From Pectinophora gossypiella (lineage: Eukaryota; Arthropoda; Insecta; Lepidoptera; Gelechiidae), in contig NC_065406.1 of NCBI RefSeq assembly GCF_024362695.1, forward strand, positions 3,100,001-3,164,000: DNA of 64,000 nt, written 5' to 3'. Of the stretch, positions 42,517 to 52,531 are shown one piece after another (the first letter of the stretch is position 1; every line of letters begins with the position of its first letter). The notes beneath the pieces were generated by a model that worked only from the letters and a program-made list of their open reading frames with translations, did no database searches and was not told where the DNA came from. The position numbers and the translations under genes are program-made.

Positions 42517-42622
42517 CCAACCCGCAGTGGAGCAGCGTAGTGGAGTATGCTCCATACTCCGGTTGATTAAGGGGAGGCCTGTGCCCAGCAGTGGGACGTA
42601 TATAGGCTGTTTACGTATGGAT
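42517..42622 (+). mobile_element. SINE-C 3' tail
   Basis: CCAACCCGCAGTGGAGCAGCGTAGTGGAGTATGCTCC...GCCCAGCAGTGGGACGTATATAGGCTGTTTACG. Confidence 0.8.
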
Positions 42623-43269
42623 ACCGTTTATGGATACTGTTTGATCAAATATCCAACTTGTTGTTATACCTAATATGTGGCTTGTGGTCTAATACTAACT
42701 TTACCTTAAAATAGCACATCCATGCGATATTCGATCGCGTCGTGTGAAGGTCCCTTAACGGGGGTAATCTAATTTGTATTGTCCTTTATCTGAGAAGATA
42801 ATCAGAGGCCAAAAGCGGGCCATTGTGTTTATTTACTCGTCATTAGATTCGTATTGTTGGAACACATTATGTTAAATACACACTGCCCTATATTTTCGAA
42901 AAAAAGAACATTTTCGAATGACGACGTAGTTCTGTCATAGGGAGGGGGTGAGGGGTTGGAGTTAAGACAAGTGGAAGAATCTAGGGAAGGCCTTTGCCCA
43001 GCAGTGACATCAAGTAGGCTAGATAGGACGTAGTTCTAGGTTGTACGATTTGGATGATTGGATTTCATACATTTTGGTGATAATATTTATGTCGTAATCC
43101 TACATTCATCGCAATATGATGATCTAAGTACGTGGGTACCTCTTCGTACTTTCTATTGACCACGGGATGAGTGGTCGCCGTCTATAATGGTCAAGCTAAC
43201 TGTGTTAAACAAAAAATGACGATACATTGTTTTAAACCAACAACTCCAACCAACCAACCAACTCCAATC

Positions 43270-43380
43270 ACATCAGTCATCCCGTGATCATGGCACTTGC
43301 AACAGTGTCGAAATATCTGGAGTCTCATATCCCTATTTTAAACACGATAAGAACCCGTTATTATGTGTTTTAATTATTAA
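43270..43380 (+). repeat. TCGAAATATC-type repeat, copy 2
   Basis: GTGTCGAAATATCTGGAGTCTCATATCCC...GATAAGAACCCGTTATTATGTGTTTTAATTA matches 24868-24950. Confidence 0.6.
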
Positions 43381-43796
43381 AAAATGACGATGTATGCAGC
43401 AAACGTAGCTGAAAGAATTTTACCTAACCTTTCAATTACCGATCAAGAGCGATACTATAAAGCTGAAATATCCCTTATTCCTTATTAAACATATTGATAT
43501 GCCGTCTAGCGAAGTCGTCAGATAAATGGCCACAAGAAAGTCCCGGCCATTCCTTATAAGACGCGAAATACATAAAAGAATAGCCAACACAATGTCAGAT
43601 ACAATACCAGAACAAAATTACGTCTTTTATTTTTCTCCGCAAGAGAAACGACTTGCCAGGATCTAGGATGAGATTTTATGTGTGACCTTCTTTTTTTGTT
43701 ATCTATTTGATAAAGTAAGATATGTTCTTCCTTTCCTACTTAATATTATACTTGTTTTAATGTTAGTTGTACTAAAACGAACCGTGGTAGCCCAGC

Positions 43797-44005
43797 AGAG
43801 CTAATATGCGCAACGTGATAAAATTCGAAACCGATAAGTTTGTTTTTTCCCTAACATGCGTGGCACCTGATATTGTTCGTATTTTGACAGAACGACATAA
43901 CTTATTTGGGTTCACATATTAGCACCAATCGAGAACAGGGACATAATTATATCGTCAGGATCAATAAAATAACCGTGACAAAATTTTATCACGTTGCGCA
44001 TGTGA
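43797..44005. mobile_element. MITE with GCTAACATGCGCAACGTGATAAAATT ends, copy 1
   Basis: The left end GAGCTAATATGCGCAACGTGATAAAATT and right end AATTTTATCACGTTGCGCATGTGAC are inverted. It sits inside a SINE-B head: CCGTGGTAGCCCAG stands on its left and CAGTTCGAATCCC on its right. Confidence 0.75.
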
Positions 44006-44204
44006 CGTCACAGTTCGAATCCCAGCAAGGCCTAATATAATGATTATCGAATTCACTCCCAACACGAGCATATTAAATTGCTTACTGGAAGGTCCACAAT
44101 TTCGATATTGTAAAATACAGGAGATTTTTTTTTTATTTTGTATGGGTCCATAACTCATAACTGATTATCACGTGTTCAGCGGTGAAGGAAACCCACATTC
44201 CTCA

Positions 44205-44340
44205 AGATGTTTTTCTTTCACCGCTGAGCGCGTGATAATAATTTATGATCCAAACATTAATTTGAAAACGTGCTGGGATTTCAATCTGCGACCTCATAGC
44301 GAGAGTCAAGCCTCCTTCGAACTGGGCTACCACGGCTTAG
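44205..44340 (-). mobile_element. SINE-B 5' half, reverse
   Basis: TTTCACCGCTGAGCGCGTGATAAT...GCTGGGATTTCAATCTGCGACCTCA...AACTGGGCTACCACGGCTTA. A sense piece, CACGTGTTCAGCGGTGAAGGAAACCCACATTCC, abuts it at 44170-44202, forming a small inverted pair. Confidence 0.7.
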
Positions 44341-44551
44341 AAACTTGTTAAAGTGATTAATACCAGCTATAGGGCTTATAACTACCGTGTGACTTACGAT
44401 GCCACTAAACCTATCATGGTCTTAATAACCTTAGGAAATGGCGGCTATAACCGTCCGGTTGTTAACGTATGGACATACCTACTTTATGAGTCAAGCTATA
44501 TCCACTTACATTGATTAAACTTACGTTGGGTGTACATAGTGTCCATCAGTA

Positions 44552-44881
44552 TCACCGGTCACTCGTAACCGGTCGGTCACTTTTAAGTTGAAATGGTGCT
44601 CAATAATTGCTGCCCATTTAGTGCTGCCTAGTGCCAATCACTAGATAATTGCTTCCATTATTATTGGCTGATATATTTTATCATCGTCTCTTGGCCACTA
44701 TAGCCGTAAACACACCGAGTGACCGCCCAACCTGACGTCAGGACCGCCGGTCACTTTTAAATGTTATTTTGTTGCTAAAATATGTTGGAAGCAATTGTCT
44801 AGTAATAGGTACTAGGTGGTAGCAATTATTGAAAACCATTACAACTTAAAATACGCCGACAAAATACGAGTGATCGGCGAT
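44552..44881. mobile_element. Fold-back MITE (GGTCACTCG ends)
   Basis: The left arm GGTCACTCGTAACCGGTCGG...TTTTAAGTTGAAATGGTGCTCAATAATTGCT...TAGATAATTGCTTCC is an imperfect inverted copy of the right arm GGAAGCAATTGTCTAGTAATAGG...AGCAATTATTGAAAACCATTACAACTTAAAATACG...CGAGTGATCGGC. Confidence 0.7.
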
Positions 44882-45007
44882 TCTGACGAAAGCGTGGACA
44901 TGCGCTTAGATAAATCATACATACATTTTATATGAAGAATGCTACGATAAACCCAAGATGGTTTTTATGGTGTGCATTTAATATTTTGTAAAATATTTCT
45001 TTCATCA

Positions 45008-45202
45008 ACATCGTGAGGAAACCCACGTTCCCGAGAAATGTATTTGGGAGGTATGTGACCTAACCTAAATTGGGTTGGTTTTCCCTTCGCGGGTTGGAAG
45101 TTCAGATAGGCCGTCGCTTCTGTAAAAAACCGGACCTGTCAAATCATCAGGTTAGGTAAGCGGACCCTGTGAAAAATGGAATAACACAAGGGAGATAATG
45201 AT
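45008..45202 (+). mobile_element. SINE-B 3' half
   Basis: ATCGTGAGGAAACCCACGTTCCCGAGAAATG...GTCAAATCATCAGGTTAGGTAAGCGG...GGGAGATAATG. Confidence 0.8.
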
Positions 45203-45668
45203 CATGCTTTCTTTTTCTTAATAAATAAGATAAAATAATAATATATCTAGGAAAAAGCTGTCTGAAACTGTCCGGCCACCATACCAGACAGACAGAAAGT
45301 TTAATTGCAACATTGCAAATCGATCACATTAACGACGTATTGGTCTATTAATGTCCTGTCCTACATCAAGACACGTGCTGATCTACCGCACATCGACGCG
45401 TACGCACCAAAGCAGAACAATAAACCGCGACGCGTGATTGATGGCATCTGCGCCCGTCTGCGCAGTGTCAGCCGCGTGGGCGGATTTCCTTGCATTCTGT
45501 TATGTTAGCTGCTGTATTCGCAGCGTGTTACGTAATTGATCATGTTGGTTCTTCTACCTTGCTGACCTTTGTTCATCAAATGGGGGTATATAAGATCGAA
45601 CTAAACTGGCTGTTTTCCAAAACTATGCTGTCTTTATTGATTTACAATATTTAGTAATGTCCGAACCA

Positions 45669-45946
45669 GTTGGTAGAAGGCTTGACTCTCAATTTGAGGT
45701 CGGAAGTTGGAATCCCACCCTAGGCGTAAACCAATGATTTTCGAATTTGTTTATGTTTGGATCATAAATGATGATCACTTGGTCTGCGATGAAGGAAAAC
45801 ATCGCGAAGACACACACATTGTAGAGAAATGTATTTCGGACGTATATTGGGCGGGTTTTTCTTTGCGGGTTGGAAGGTCAGACAGGGAGTCGCTTCTGTA
45901 AAAAACCGGACCCTGTGAAACACGGGATAACTCTAGGGAGATGATG
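45669..45946 (+). mobile_element. SINE-B with 16-bp target duplication, inside SINE-A
   Basis: The element starts within the head (GTTGGTAGAAGGCTTGACTC) and ends GGGAGATGATG. AGTAATGTCCGAACCA flanks it exactly at 45653-45668 and 45947-45962. That sequence is part of a reverse SINE-A. Confidence 0.88.
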
Positions 45947-45957
45947 AGTAATGTCCG

Positions 45958-46048
45958 AACCAAACTAGGTATCACGAAGTAATTTTTGTGATATTTCCCC
46001 ACCGGGATTCGAACCGGGACCTCCGGAACTACTGGACCACAGAGGCCG
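45958..46048 (-). mobile_element. SINE-A head, reverse
   Basis: ACCAAACTAGGTATCACGAAGTAATTTTTGTGATATTTCCCCACCGGGATTCGAACC...CTACTGGACCACAGAGGCC, the reverse of the SINE-A tRNA-like head. Confidence 0.8.
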
Positions 46049-46571
46049 TAAAACTTCTCCCAAAAATGATTGAGCTATTTCCAAATCAAATTTTCCTACA
46101 TTAGACCTTGGTCCCATAACACAATTATAAAGCACTTACCGCACCGTGGTTAATTCGGGATAAACACGTTTAAACTTCAATTGAAATACTTTACGATTTT
46201 CGGCACTTCAGAGTTCGACGGTCGAAAACCGTAAACTCTGAAGTAAGTACACAACTTTGTATTTAAGGTCTGGTAAACTATTTGAGTGTATTTGTTTTAC
46301 GGTTTGTTGCACAAAGGATAGAAGCCTATTTTACATAAGGATATTTATAATTCTATTCTTGGTGTACTATCTAGAAAACTTAAGTCTTGTTTATAAAGTC
46401 GCGGAGAGGTCAACACCGCGCCTCGCGGTTTTTTCAAACAAATGCAAATGTTTAAGGGCGTTCATGCAACAAGCTTTTCTCCCGCGCATGAATTGATATC
46501 TCAGCTAGCACAATCCATAAAAAAGTCACAGAAAGAAATGTTTTCGTTTGGACATGTAGAGATGATGAATG

Positions 46572-46975
46572 AAAGGAGACTTAGGACATAGATTTATGAT
46601 ACGAGTGTAAGTGATAGAGTTGGAAGAGGAAAGCCTAGGCGCAGATACCCCGATCGGATCCAGGGTATTTTAAAGAAACTCCATGGGGTTAAAATGGCCA
46701 TATCGAAGCAATTCATATTAAAAAGCAATATTGCAATTTGACATTTTGCGCATATAAAAGTAAGTGCGCAATGCAAACAAATGTCTATTAGCAATATTGC
46801 TTTCTTAGATGAATTGGCCATTTTAACCCCCCATGTCAAGAATGCTCTAAACCAGCGAGCACGCGTGAAGTGTTTGATGAGAGTGGAAGAAGCGAATGTG
46901 GTGTCAGGATTGTAGGAAGTGGAATTCCGTGATCTCTGCCTACCTCAGCTGGAAATAGGCGTGATCTTATGTGTG
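46572..46975 (+). pseudogene. RTE-type LINE 3' remnant, interrupted by a MITE
   Basis: GATTTATGATACGAGTGTAAGTGATAGAGTTGGAAGAGG and, after the MITE at 46685-46830, GAATGCTCTAAACC...GCGTGAAGTGTTTGATGAGAGTGGAAG...GGAATTCCGTGATCTCTGCC. It matches the repeat at 62600-62900 and 34072-34215. No open frame is left. Confidence 0.6.
46685..46830. mobile_element. MITE with GGGGTTAAAATGGCCA ends
   Basis: The 16-bp ends GGGGTTAAAATGGCCA and TGGCCATTTTAACCCC are perfect inverted copies. CCAT stands on each side (46681-46684, 46831-46834). The inside is itself folded around AGCAATATTGC and GCGCATATAAAAGTAAGTGCGCA. It is 146 bp and splits a LINE remnant. Confidence 0.85.
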
Positions 46976-47015
46976 TATTTTTAACATAAAATAAGCTCAA
47001 AATAAGTACCCACAC

Positions 47016-47108
47016 TACCGGGTGAGAGCCTTCAGCGCTCCCCATTTGTCCGGCCAAGTAGTTAATGCCATCTGCGGCAAATCTAAAATAAGACACGTCA
47101 AAAAAAAA
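47016..47108 (+). mobile_element. SINE-E, 5'-truncated, with target duplication
   Basis: TACCGGGTGAGAGCCTTCAGCGC to ACACGTC plus poly(A). The duplication AGTACCCACAC lies at 47005-47015 and 47109-47119. Confidence 0.88.
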
Positions 47109-47937
47109 AGTACCCACACCTCACCGAGCTTTCTGTTAGACCAACGCGATAGGTGGTGAGCCGTATCGCCGTCAATCAATCAATCAATCAATACGTTCAG
47201 AGGGTGGTTCTGCCAGATATCTGTCCGGTACTGGTCGGTAGAGAATCGCGACGGGTATGCGACCCCGAACTGCTCTAGCTACTACTGTCACCTCCCTCTT
47301 CCTCCTGTGGCAGTAGTATCCTTTTCCCCCTTCCTCGCCGTCTATAATGGCCGAGTCATAGTATTAGTAAAAATAAAAACTGTACTTGAAATAAATAGAT
47401 AACTCATTGGTCTTTGGTAATGGTGTGTGTATTTTTGATTTGAAAAAAAAATACCAACCAATCTTAGTTTTAGCGTTGAAACTATGTAGTTTAGCTCTAC
47501 AAGTTACTGAAAAAGGTTTTACTTGGCAACACAGCACATTCCTCGACAAGAATTTAGTAAGTATACTGAAAGTACTAAAGCTAACAAGTTTCTGCATACT
47601 AACACCAACTTAACTTTCCCTATAAAATGCTTTACTTTGCAAAGCTAAAGTTGGAAGGTTTCTAAGCTGCGGTACTCTTGGATACTACAAAGTAAAAAGC
47701 TAAAAACCTAAAAATAAGTTTCCGTTGCTAGATAAAAAAACGCTTTTTAAAAAGTCTTCGTTTGGCAATACAAAGGCTATCTATTTTACATCAAGCTATA
47801 TGGAAGCAGAGCGAATGTCACAGGATTGTACCTACTATGTTTAGGTAGGTACCTAATGCTAGAGAGAGATTGTGTGGGGGGAAATTAGATAACACCATAT
47901 ACTTAGAAAATATACAAACACAAATCAGGGGGCTTAA

Positions 47938-48175
47938 AATGACTTTGTGGCCCTAGTTTGGTTAGGACATTCCTAGCTGAACACCAGATTATCCGAAAGT
48001 AAGATGATCCGTGCTTCGGAAGGCACGTTAAGCCGTTGGTCCCGGTTACTACTTACTGACGTAATTATGTAGTCGTTACATGAGCCATGTCTGGGGCCTT
48101 TGGCGGCTCAATAATAACCCTGACACCAGGGTGGACGAGGTTGGTACTCCACCTCACAACCCACACGATAGATAG
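47938..48175 (+). mobile_element. SINE-A body, head missing
   Basis: GACTTTGTGGCCCTAGTTTGGTTAGGACATT...the central domain...CCTGACACCAGGGTGGACGAGGTTGG...CACACGATAGATAGATAG. The tRNA head is absent. Confidence 0.8.
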
Positions 48176-48182
48176 ATAGATA

Positions 48183-48375
48183 GGGGGCTTTTGAAGCAAT
48201 GTATCTAAAAAGCAATATTGTTATTTGACATCTGCGCATACAAAGCCATAGAAGCGGCCAGTGAGCTCGTGACAACAAACACTTCAGAACCCCGATACCG
48301 ACCCCGCCGGCAAATGCATTATTGCATTTTACATGAATTGCTTCAATGTGGCCGTTTTAGACTCACAGTTCTGCA
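48183..48375. mobile_element. Degraded MITE of the GCGCAT fold-back family, with SINE-E head inside
   Basis: GGGGCTTTTGAAGCAATGTATCTAAAAAGCAATATTG and AATTGCTTCAATGTGGCCGTTTTAGAC are eroded inverted ends. CCCCGATACCGACCCCGCCGG at 48280-48300 equals the first bases of full-length SINE-E. Confidence 0.5.
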
Positions 48376-48426
48376 GATCCCTAAATGGACTGGCAGAGCC
48401 TCAAGTCCTCATAAGTCATAGCTGGA

Positions 48427-48673
48427 AATAGACATTCCTTCAATCAACAAGAGCATATTCGGCCACGCTGCTACACTGCGGGTTGGTGGTGGTGTTTTCA
48501 CTGTAGCTGCGACCAATGGCTTACCGTGCCTTCCAAAATACGGAATCACGTTACTTTTTCGAACAGTCAAAGTGATTCAGCTAGCAATGTCCTAGACAAA
48601 CAAAGGATAGTCTCACAGAGTGATTTCGATAATCTCCCTCCAACGCTCTAACCTCTACACCAAGGAGGCTGTT
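48427..48673 (-). mobile_element. SINE-C, degraded, reverse
   Basis: CTGCTACACTGCGGGTTGGTGG, GGCTTACCGTGCCTTCCAAAATACGG, AGTCTCACAGAGTGATTTCG and CACCAAGGAGGCTG are reverse SINE-C segments in order. Confidence 0.7.
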
Positions 48674-49071
48674 ACAAAGGTGTTCTATAACGATGAATTG
48701 GGTTACCAGCTTACAGAAAATAGGCTATAAAAATCTTGAGGACATTTTATCCCTTAGTCAGTTTTTACGACGTGTTTGGGGTAATAAACCGGTGAAGCTG
48801 AACACATTGTATTTGGGCTATGTGCCTGTCTATTCACAATAACACTCCTCATTAATAAAGTGAGACGCTTGTCGTTATAATAAGGTTTATCATATCACAC
48901 ATTCACTGGAACTGTCTGCCGTCGTCTGTTTTTCCGACTCGTTATAATCTGGGAGTGTTCAAGGCTAAAGTGAATAGAAAAGCGTAATCCACCCTAGACC
49001 TCATCGTTACATACCTTCAGGTGAGATAGTGGTCAAATGCGACCCTATTTATATTAAAAAAACACATTCAG

Positions 49072-49314
49072 TTTTTTTTTTTGACTTGACTTATTGTTGA
49101 TTTGCCGCAGATGGCATTAACTACTTGGCCGGACAAATGGGGAGCGCTGAAGGCTCTCACCCGGTACAACATTTAAGACAACAGGCCTGAGGGTTCCCAG
49201 TTGGGCGCGAACCTCGGCTCAGGGCGCCGTCTGAGAGGAAGAATATTTGAAAGGATTAATCGACCCTAGTGGGTCGATAGCGATAAGCTGGCGGGATTCG
49301 GTATCGGGGTAAAA
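49072..49314 (-). mobile_element. SINE-E, full length, reverse
   Basis: On the minus strand it begins ACCCCGATACCGAATCCCGCC, the same start as 60819, and ends TCAAGTC plus poly(A). ACATTCAG flanks it at 49064-49071 and 49315-49322. GGTTCGCGCCC in the middle resembles a pol III box B. Confidence 0.85.
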
Positions 49315-49447
49315 ACATTCAGTATGCTGCTATGACTGCCTCGTTTTTGCAGTACCTCAGGGATGTTCGAGGATGCCCACGTCGATGGTTTCCACACTAT
49401 AATGCGCAAAAGAACCGCATCCCCGATGCATCGTGTGAGAACAGGTA

Positions 49448-49587
49448 CAGTCATGAGCAATATAATGTACCCACTTTAGGACTCTGTCGCACTAACATAT
49501 TTGACATTATGAGACTTATAGTTCAATTTGTCAAAAAAGTTAATGTGACATGGTACCAAAGTGTGTACATATTAATGCTTGTGTCCG
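49448..49587. mobile_element. TA-flanked MITE (CAGTCATGAGC ends), copy 1
   Basis: CAGTCATGAGCAATATAATGTAC...CATATTAATGCTTGTGTCCG, with TA at 49446-49447 and 49588-49589. It is 140 bp, with arms imperfectly inverted over most of its length (GTACCCACTTTAGG / ..CCAAAGTGTGTAC). Confidence 0.8.
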
Positions 49588-49810
49588 TACCAAAAGCTTT
49601 CTGAATGTGTTGTCTGACAGAGTAGACTGTCCAGATGAGAGCCATTGGTTCAAACTCCATGTCTCATATACCTTATTGTACGTTAGTCCTTTGATGTTAC
49701 TAACATAGTTCATTAGTTATTTACTAACGACTACAGATATAAAAAGAAATAAAAAAGAAATAAAAGTTTTGAATGTGAATTTAAATATCGATTTTAGAAT
49801 TTCGTAGGTA

Positions 49811-50139
49811 CGGTCACGAGTATTAATACCTATGTGTACACTTTGAAACCATGTCACATTAACTTTTTTGACAAATAAATCCGTAAGTCTCATTGTAATT
49901 GTAATTTTTTATTTTTTATTGTTTTTCATGTTCATAGTCTTATTTTTCTTTTTGTTTCTTTTTTCATTCATTGTTTATTTTGTGTTATATTATTTTTATA
50001 TTGTCTTTTTTTCTCGTCATACAGCGCATTGGATTACACTGTAATGTTGTATGTACCTTTATAAATAAATAAATAATAAATGTCAAATAAGATAGTGCGA
50101 CAAGGTTCTAAGGTGGGTACATGATACTGCCCATGACTG
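49811..50139. mobile_element. TA-flanked MITE, copy 2, with a LINE-tail insertion
   Basis: The ends CGGTCACGAGTATTAATAC and ATGATACTGCCCATGACTG are flanked by TA. About 190 bp in the middle (49895-50085) are foreign. They end in TTTATAAATAAATAAATAATAAA, like a LINE 3' tail. Confidence 0.75.
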
Positions 50140-50144
50140 TACTA

Positions 50145-50235
50145 ATCAACAGTGGCAGCATGTTGTCTTTGCCTACTTGTGTCGCTGCGCACCCTGTTAG
50201 GAATTACGGGCGTGAGTTTATGTACATATATGTTA
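50145..50235 (+). repeat. LINE-end type repeat, copy 3
   Basis: AATCAACAGTGGCAGCATGTTGTC...GGAATTACGGGCGTGAGTTTATGTACAT, directly after the TA MITE. Confidence 0.55.
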
Positions 50236-50672
50236 TAAAGTGAATTAAGAAGTATAGGGCTCACTACTGTATTGAACAACAGCACAATACAAAACGATTA
50301 ACAAGGAAAAGACTCGAATTTTTCAAGTCTAAATTACTCCCAAATTAATGTAGGAATTTATACGTAGACCATTAATCTTGTGTCTTGCTTTCGACAATAT
50401 TTGTTTTCTGGGACCATAAAAATGTGCGGAACGTCGTAAAAAATTAACGGAGGGGCTCCAGTAGGTATTCAATTATAAACCTGGCATGTTAAATTGATCG
50501 CCGTTTACGTTCAAAAAGCCAGATAAATAATACTATTTGCAATGGTCGGCTTTTAGCTAATAGCTGTCAAACGTATTTAATTAAAACTGCCTTTTAAGCG
50601 ATGTTGGTGAAATGGTAACCGACCCCCAGACCGGTGTCAATGTCAATCTTATGATTTAAATTAATTTCACCA

Positions 50673-51023
50673 TGGTGCTAATTCCTGTAGACACCATCTA
50701 ATTTTATTTTAAGTTATACATGTCATTTTCTTATCCACCGAAAAGAAAAGGGACGGGTAATCGACAGGTATAAAATTTATGGATCACACGTCAAGTTTAG
50801 GCAGACATCTAAAACAATCCTCTCAAAATGTTAATATTGGCCAATAACCCGACAGAATTTAGTTGACAGCACACGTCAAACGGGTTCATATCAGCAAGAT
50901 GCCTACCTATTTTATCCGCCCGGGCCCCGAGTTAATCATCATTTTAAAATTAATAGTTGTCAATCATCCGCCCCTTTGGTTTTCGGCGGATAGGAAAATT
51001 ACAGGTACTTAAAATAAAATTAG
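50673..51023. mobile_element. GATTCCTG fold-back MITE, copy 4
   Basis: TGGTGCTAATTCCTGTAGACACCATCTAATTTTATTTTAAG...CCGAAAAGAAAAGGGACGGGTAATCGACAGG...GTTGACAGCACACGTC...TTTTCGGCGGATAGG...TACTTAAAATAAAATTAGG. The right outer end is truncated. Confidence 0.8.
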
Positions 51024-51121
51024 GATATCCCTACCCTAATAGTATTTTTTTATGAAACCATCAATCGATACTTAATATTTCTCGTCATCACTTGTGATTG
51101 TGTTTAAGATCGATACCAGCA

Positions 51122-51329
51122 GGGCTAACATGCGCAACGTGATAAAATTACCGATCAATTCAAATTTTGTCGAAATCGATAAGTCACGTGATTTTGTTCG
51201 TATTTTGACAGAACGACATGACTTATTTGGGTTCACATATGAACACCAATCTACAAAACGACATAATTATATCGTCAGATTCGATAAATATACCGTGACA
51301 AAATTTTATCATGATGCGCATGTTAGCCC
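51122..51329. mobile_element. MITE with GGGCTAACATGCGCAACGTGATAAAATT ends, copy 2
   Basis: The ends GGGCTAACATGCGCAACG and GATGCGCATGTTAGCCC are inverted over about 28 bp with a few mismatches. It is 208 bp. The 89-codon frame across it is a by-product of the repeat: it occurs, broken, in copy 1 at 43797. Confidence 0.8.
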
Positions 51330-51797
51330 GATGCCAGGGCCCTACCGGGTAAGACGAAGCTAATTCAGGGGTGTCATAGTTATCATTGAACTCCCAAAGG
51401 TTTTTGACATGATTCGTGTAAAACGAGAACTACTTAGTAGGTATTCCCTAAATATCTTGTGACTTGACCTCTTGCGGCTGAGATTTCCAAACATAACGGT
51501 TATTTTTTTTTTGTTAGAATTTTGTTTAATTGTTAAACAATCGGGTTTGGTTTTTAAAAAGACATTCGGTATTACGGCTTTAAATAATATTCATAGAAAG
51601 AAAGAAATGACAAAAAAATTACACAATATGACAAAATTACTAACCAAAAAAAATTATGCCAACTCTTGCAGACAATAATTTTATTTTATTGAGACAGCCC
51701 TGAAATAAGACCATTCTTCACTTTTTTAAGAGAAAATATAAAGTAAATAAATAAAATAGGTATTATTTGCACTAAAGCATGGTCTCTGGTTGCGCAG

Positions 51798-51921
51798 GCG
51801 CAGCGGACAAGGACGCGGATGAGGAGGAGGGCAGCGCGGGCGGCGCGGTGCCGGCCGACGAGCAGGAGGAAGACGCAGACACCGGCAAGCATATCCTGCC
51901 GCTCAACCATCCGCCTGTCGT
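51798..51921 (+). CDS. C1orf21-like protein, coding exon 2 (acidic linker)
   Basis: It starts in phase to complete the Gly codon left by exon 1, then encodes 40 residues: AADKDADEEEGSAGGAVP..., an acidic E/D-rich stretch, then KHILPLNHPPVV. The donor is GT|GTGAGT at 51922. Codon use is GC-rich, unlike the surrounding intron. HxPLxHPPVVEV leads directly into the conserved block of exon 3. A second in-frame acceptor six bases downstream (51803) is possible. The long minus-strand frame across this exon is a shadow. Confidence 0.85.
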
Positions 51922-52395
51922 GTGAGTCAATAGCTATTTCCAGTTTCAAGAGAGAAAAATCTAAATAATACATAGGTACTTACATACATACTTAAGTTCA
52001 CAATTAAGTACCCAATTAGGGTCGTCAGAGGTACATCTATCGCAAAATGAGCTTTCTGTTATACTAACGCGTAGCTAGTGAGCCAAGTATAACGGTTGAG
52101 CCACCTGTGTTAGTGAAAACTGCATTAAAGATAAGTAAATTAGTAAGTCATTGGTGAACACCTTCTAAATACTAAACTAGAACTCTAGTTTTTTAGTTCC
52201 CTAGAGGTTAAATTCATGACAGTATCGTACTTCACTCAAAAATCTGAGTCTTTAAATATGGTAACAGCATTGCATTCGATGTTACCGATGTCTCCACAAA
52301 ACTTCTGGACTTGATAACAACTATGAATAATAGTGTTACATGTTCCAAAGAAGCTAAAATAAGTATAATATTCATAAGTATTGTTATCTTTACAG
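51922..52395 (+). other. Intron 2 of the C1orf21-like gene
   Basis: GTGAGT ... TTGTTATCTTTACAG. It holds a small repeat, GAGCTTTCTGTTATACTAACGCG (52049-52071), also seen near 47128. Nothing else was noted. Confidence 0.8.
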
Positions 52396-52453
52396 TGAGG
52401 TGTCCGCCAGCCAGCAGGATTTCTTCAAAATGCTCGATGAAAAAATAGAAGAA
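52396..52453 (+). CDS. C1orf21-like protein, coding exon 3 (conserved core)
   Basis: It encodes (V)EVSASQQDFFKMLDEKIEE, residues 69-88 of the predicted product. Vertebrate C1orf21 carries SQQEFFRMLDEKIEKGRDY near its C-terminus. Here the same string continues across the exon 3-4 junction as SQQDFFKMLDEKIEEGRDY, differing only by conservative changes (D/E, K/R) and E for K. The acceptor is TTTACAG at 52395 and the donor GTACGT at 52454. This match, with the MGC start, is the basis for naming the gene. The molecular function of the family is not established. Confidence 0.88.
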
Positions 52454-52531
52454 GTACGTAATATAACATAGTCCACACCACACTGTTTACCCTTTATTTG
52501 ATTCTGAGAGTTAATAGAAGCTTTTTTCCAG

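Larger units (their letters stand above)
26865..51797 (+). other. Intron 1 of the C1orf21-like gene (about 24.9 kb)
   Basis: It has a GTGAGT donor at 26865 and a pyrimidine-rich GGTCTCTGGTTGCGCAG acceptor ending at 51797. A second AG six bases on (51803) would drop two residues without changing frame. The intron is filled with the repeats listed separately; in the stretches between them I saw no further exon, RNA gene or promoter. Confidence 0.7.

Noticed and set aside
51094..51363. 89-codon ORF
   Set aside because: It lies over a MITE with inverted ends; the other copy at 43797 breaks the frame.
51686..51973. 95-codon minus-strand ORF
   Set aside because: Antisense to coding exon 2.
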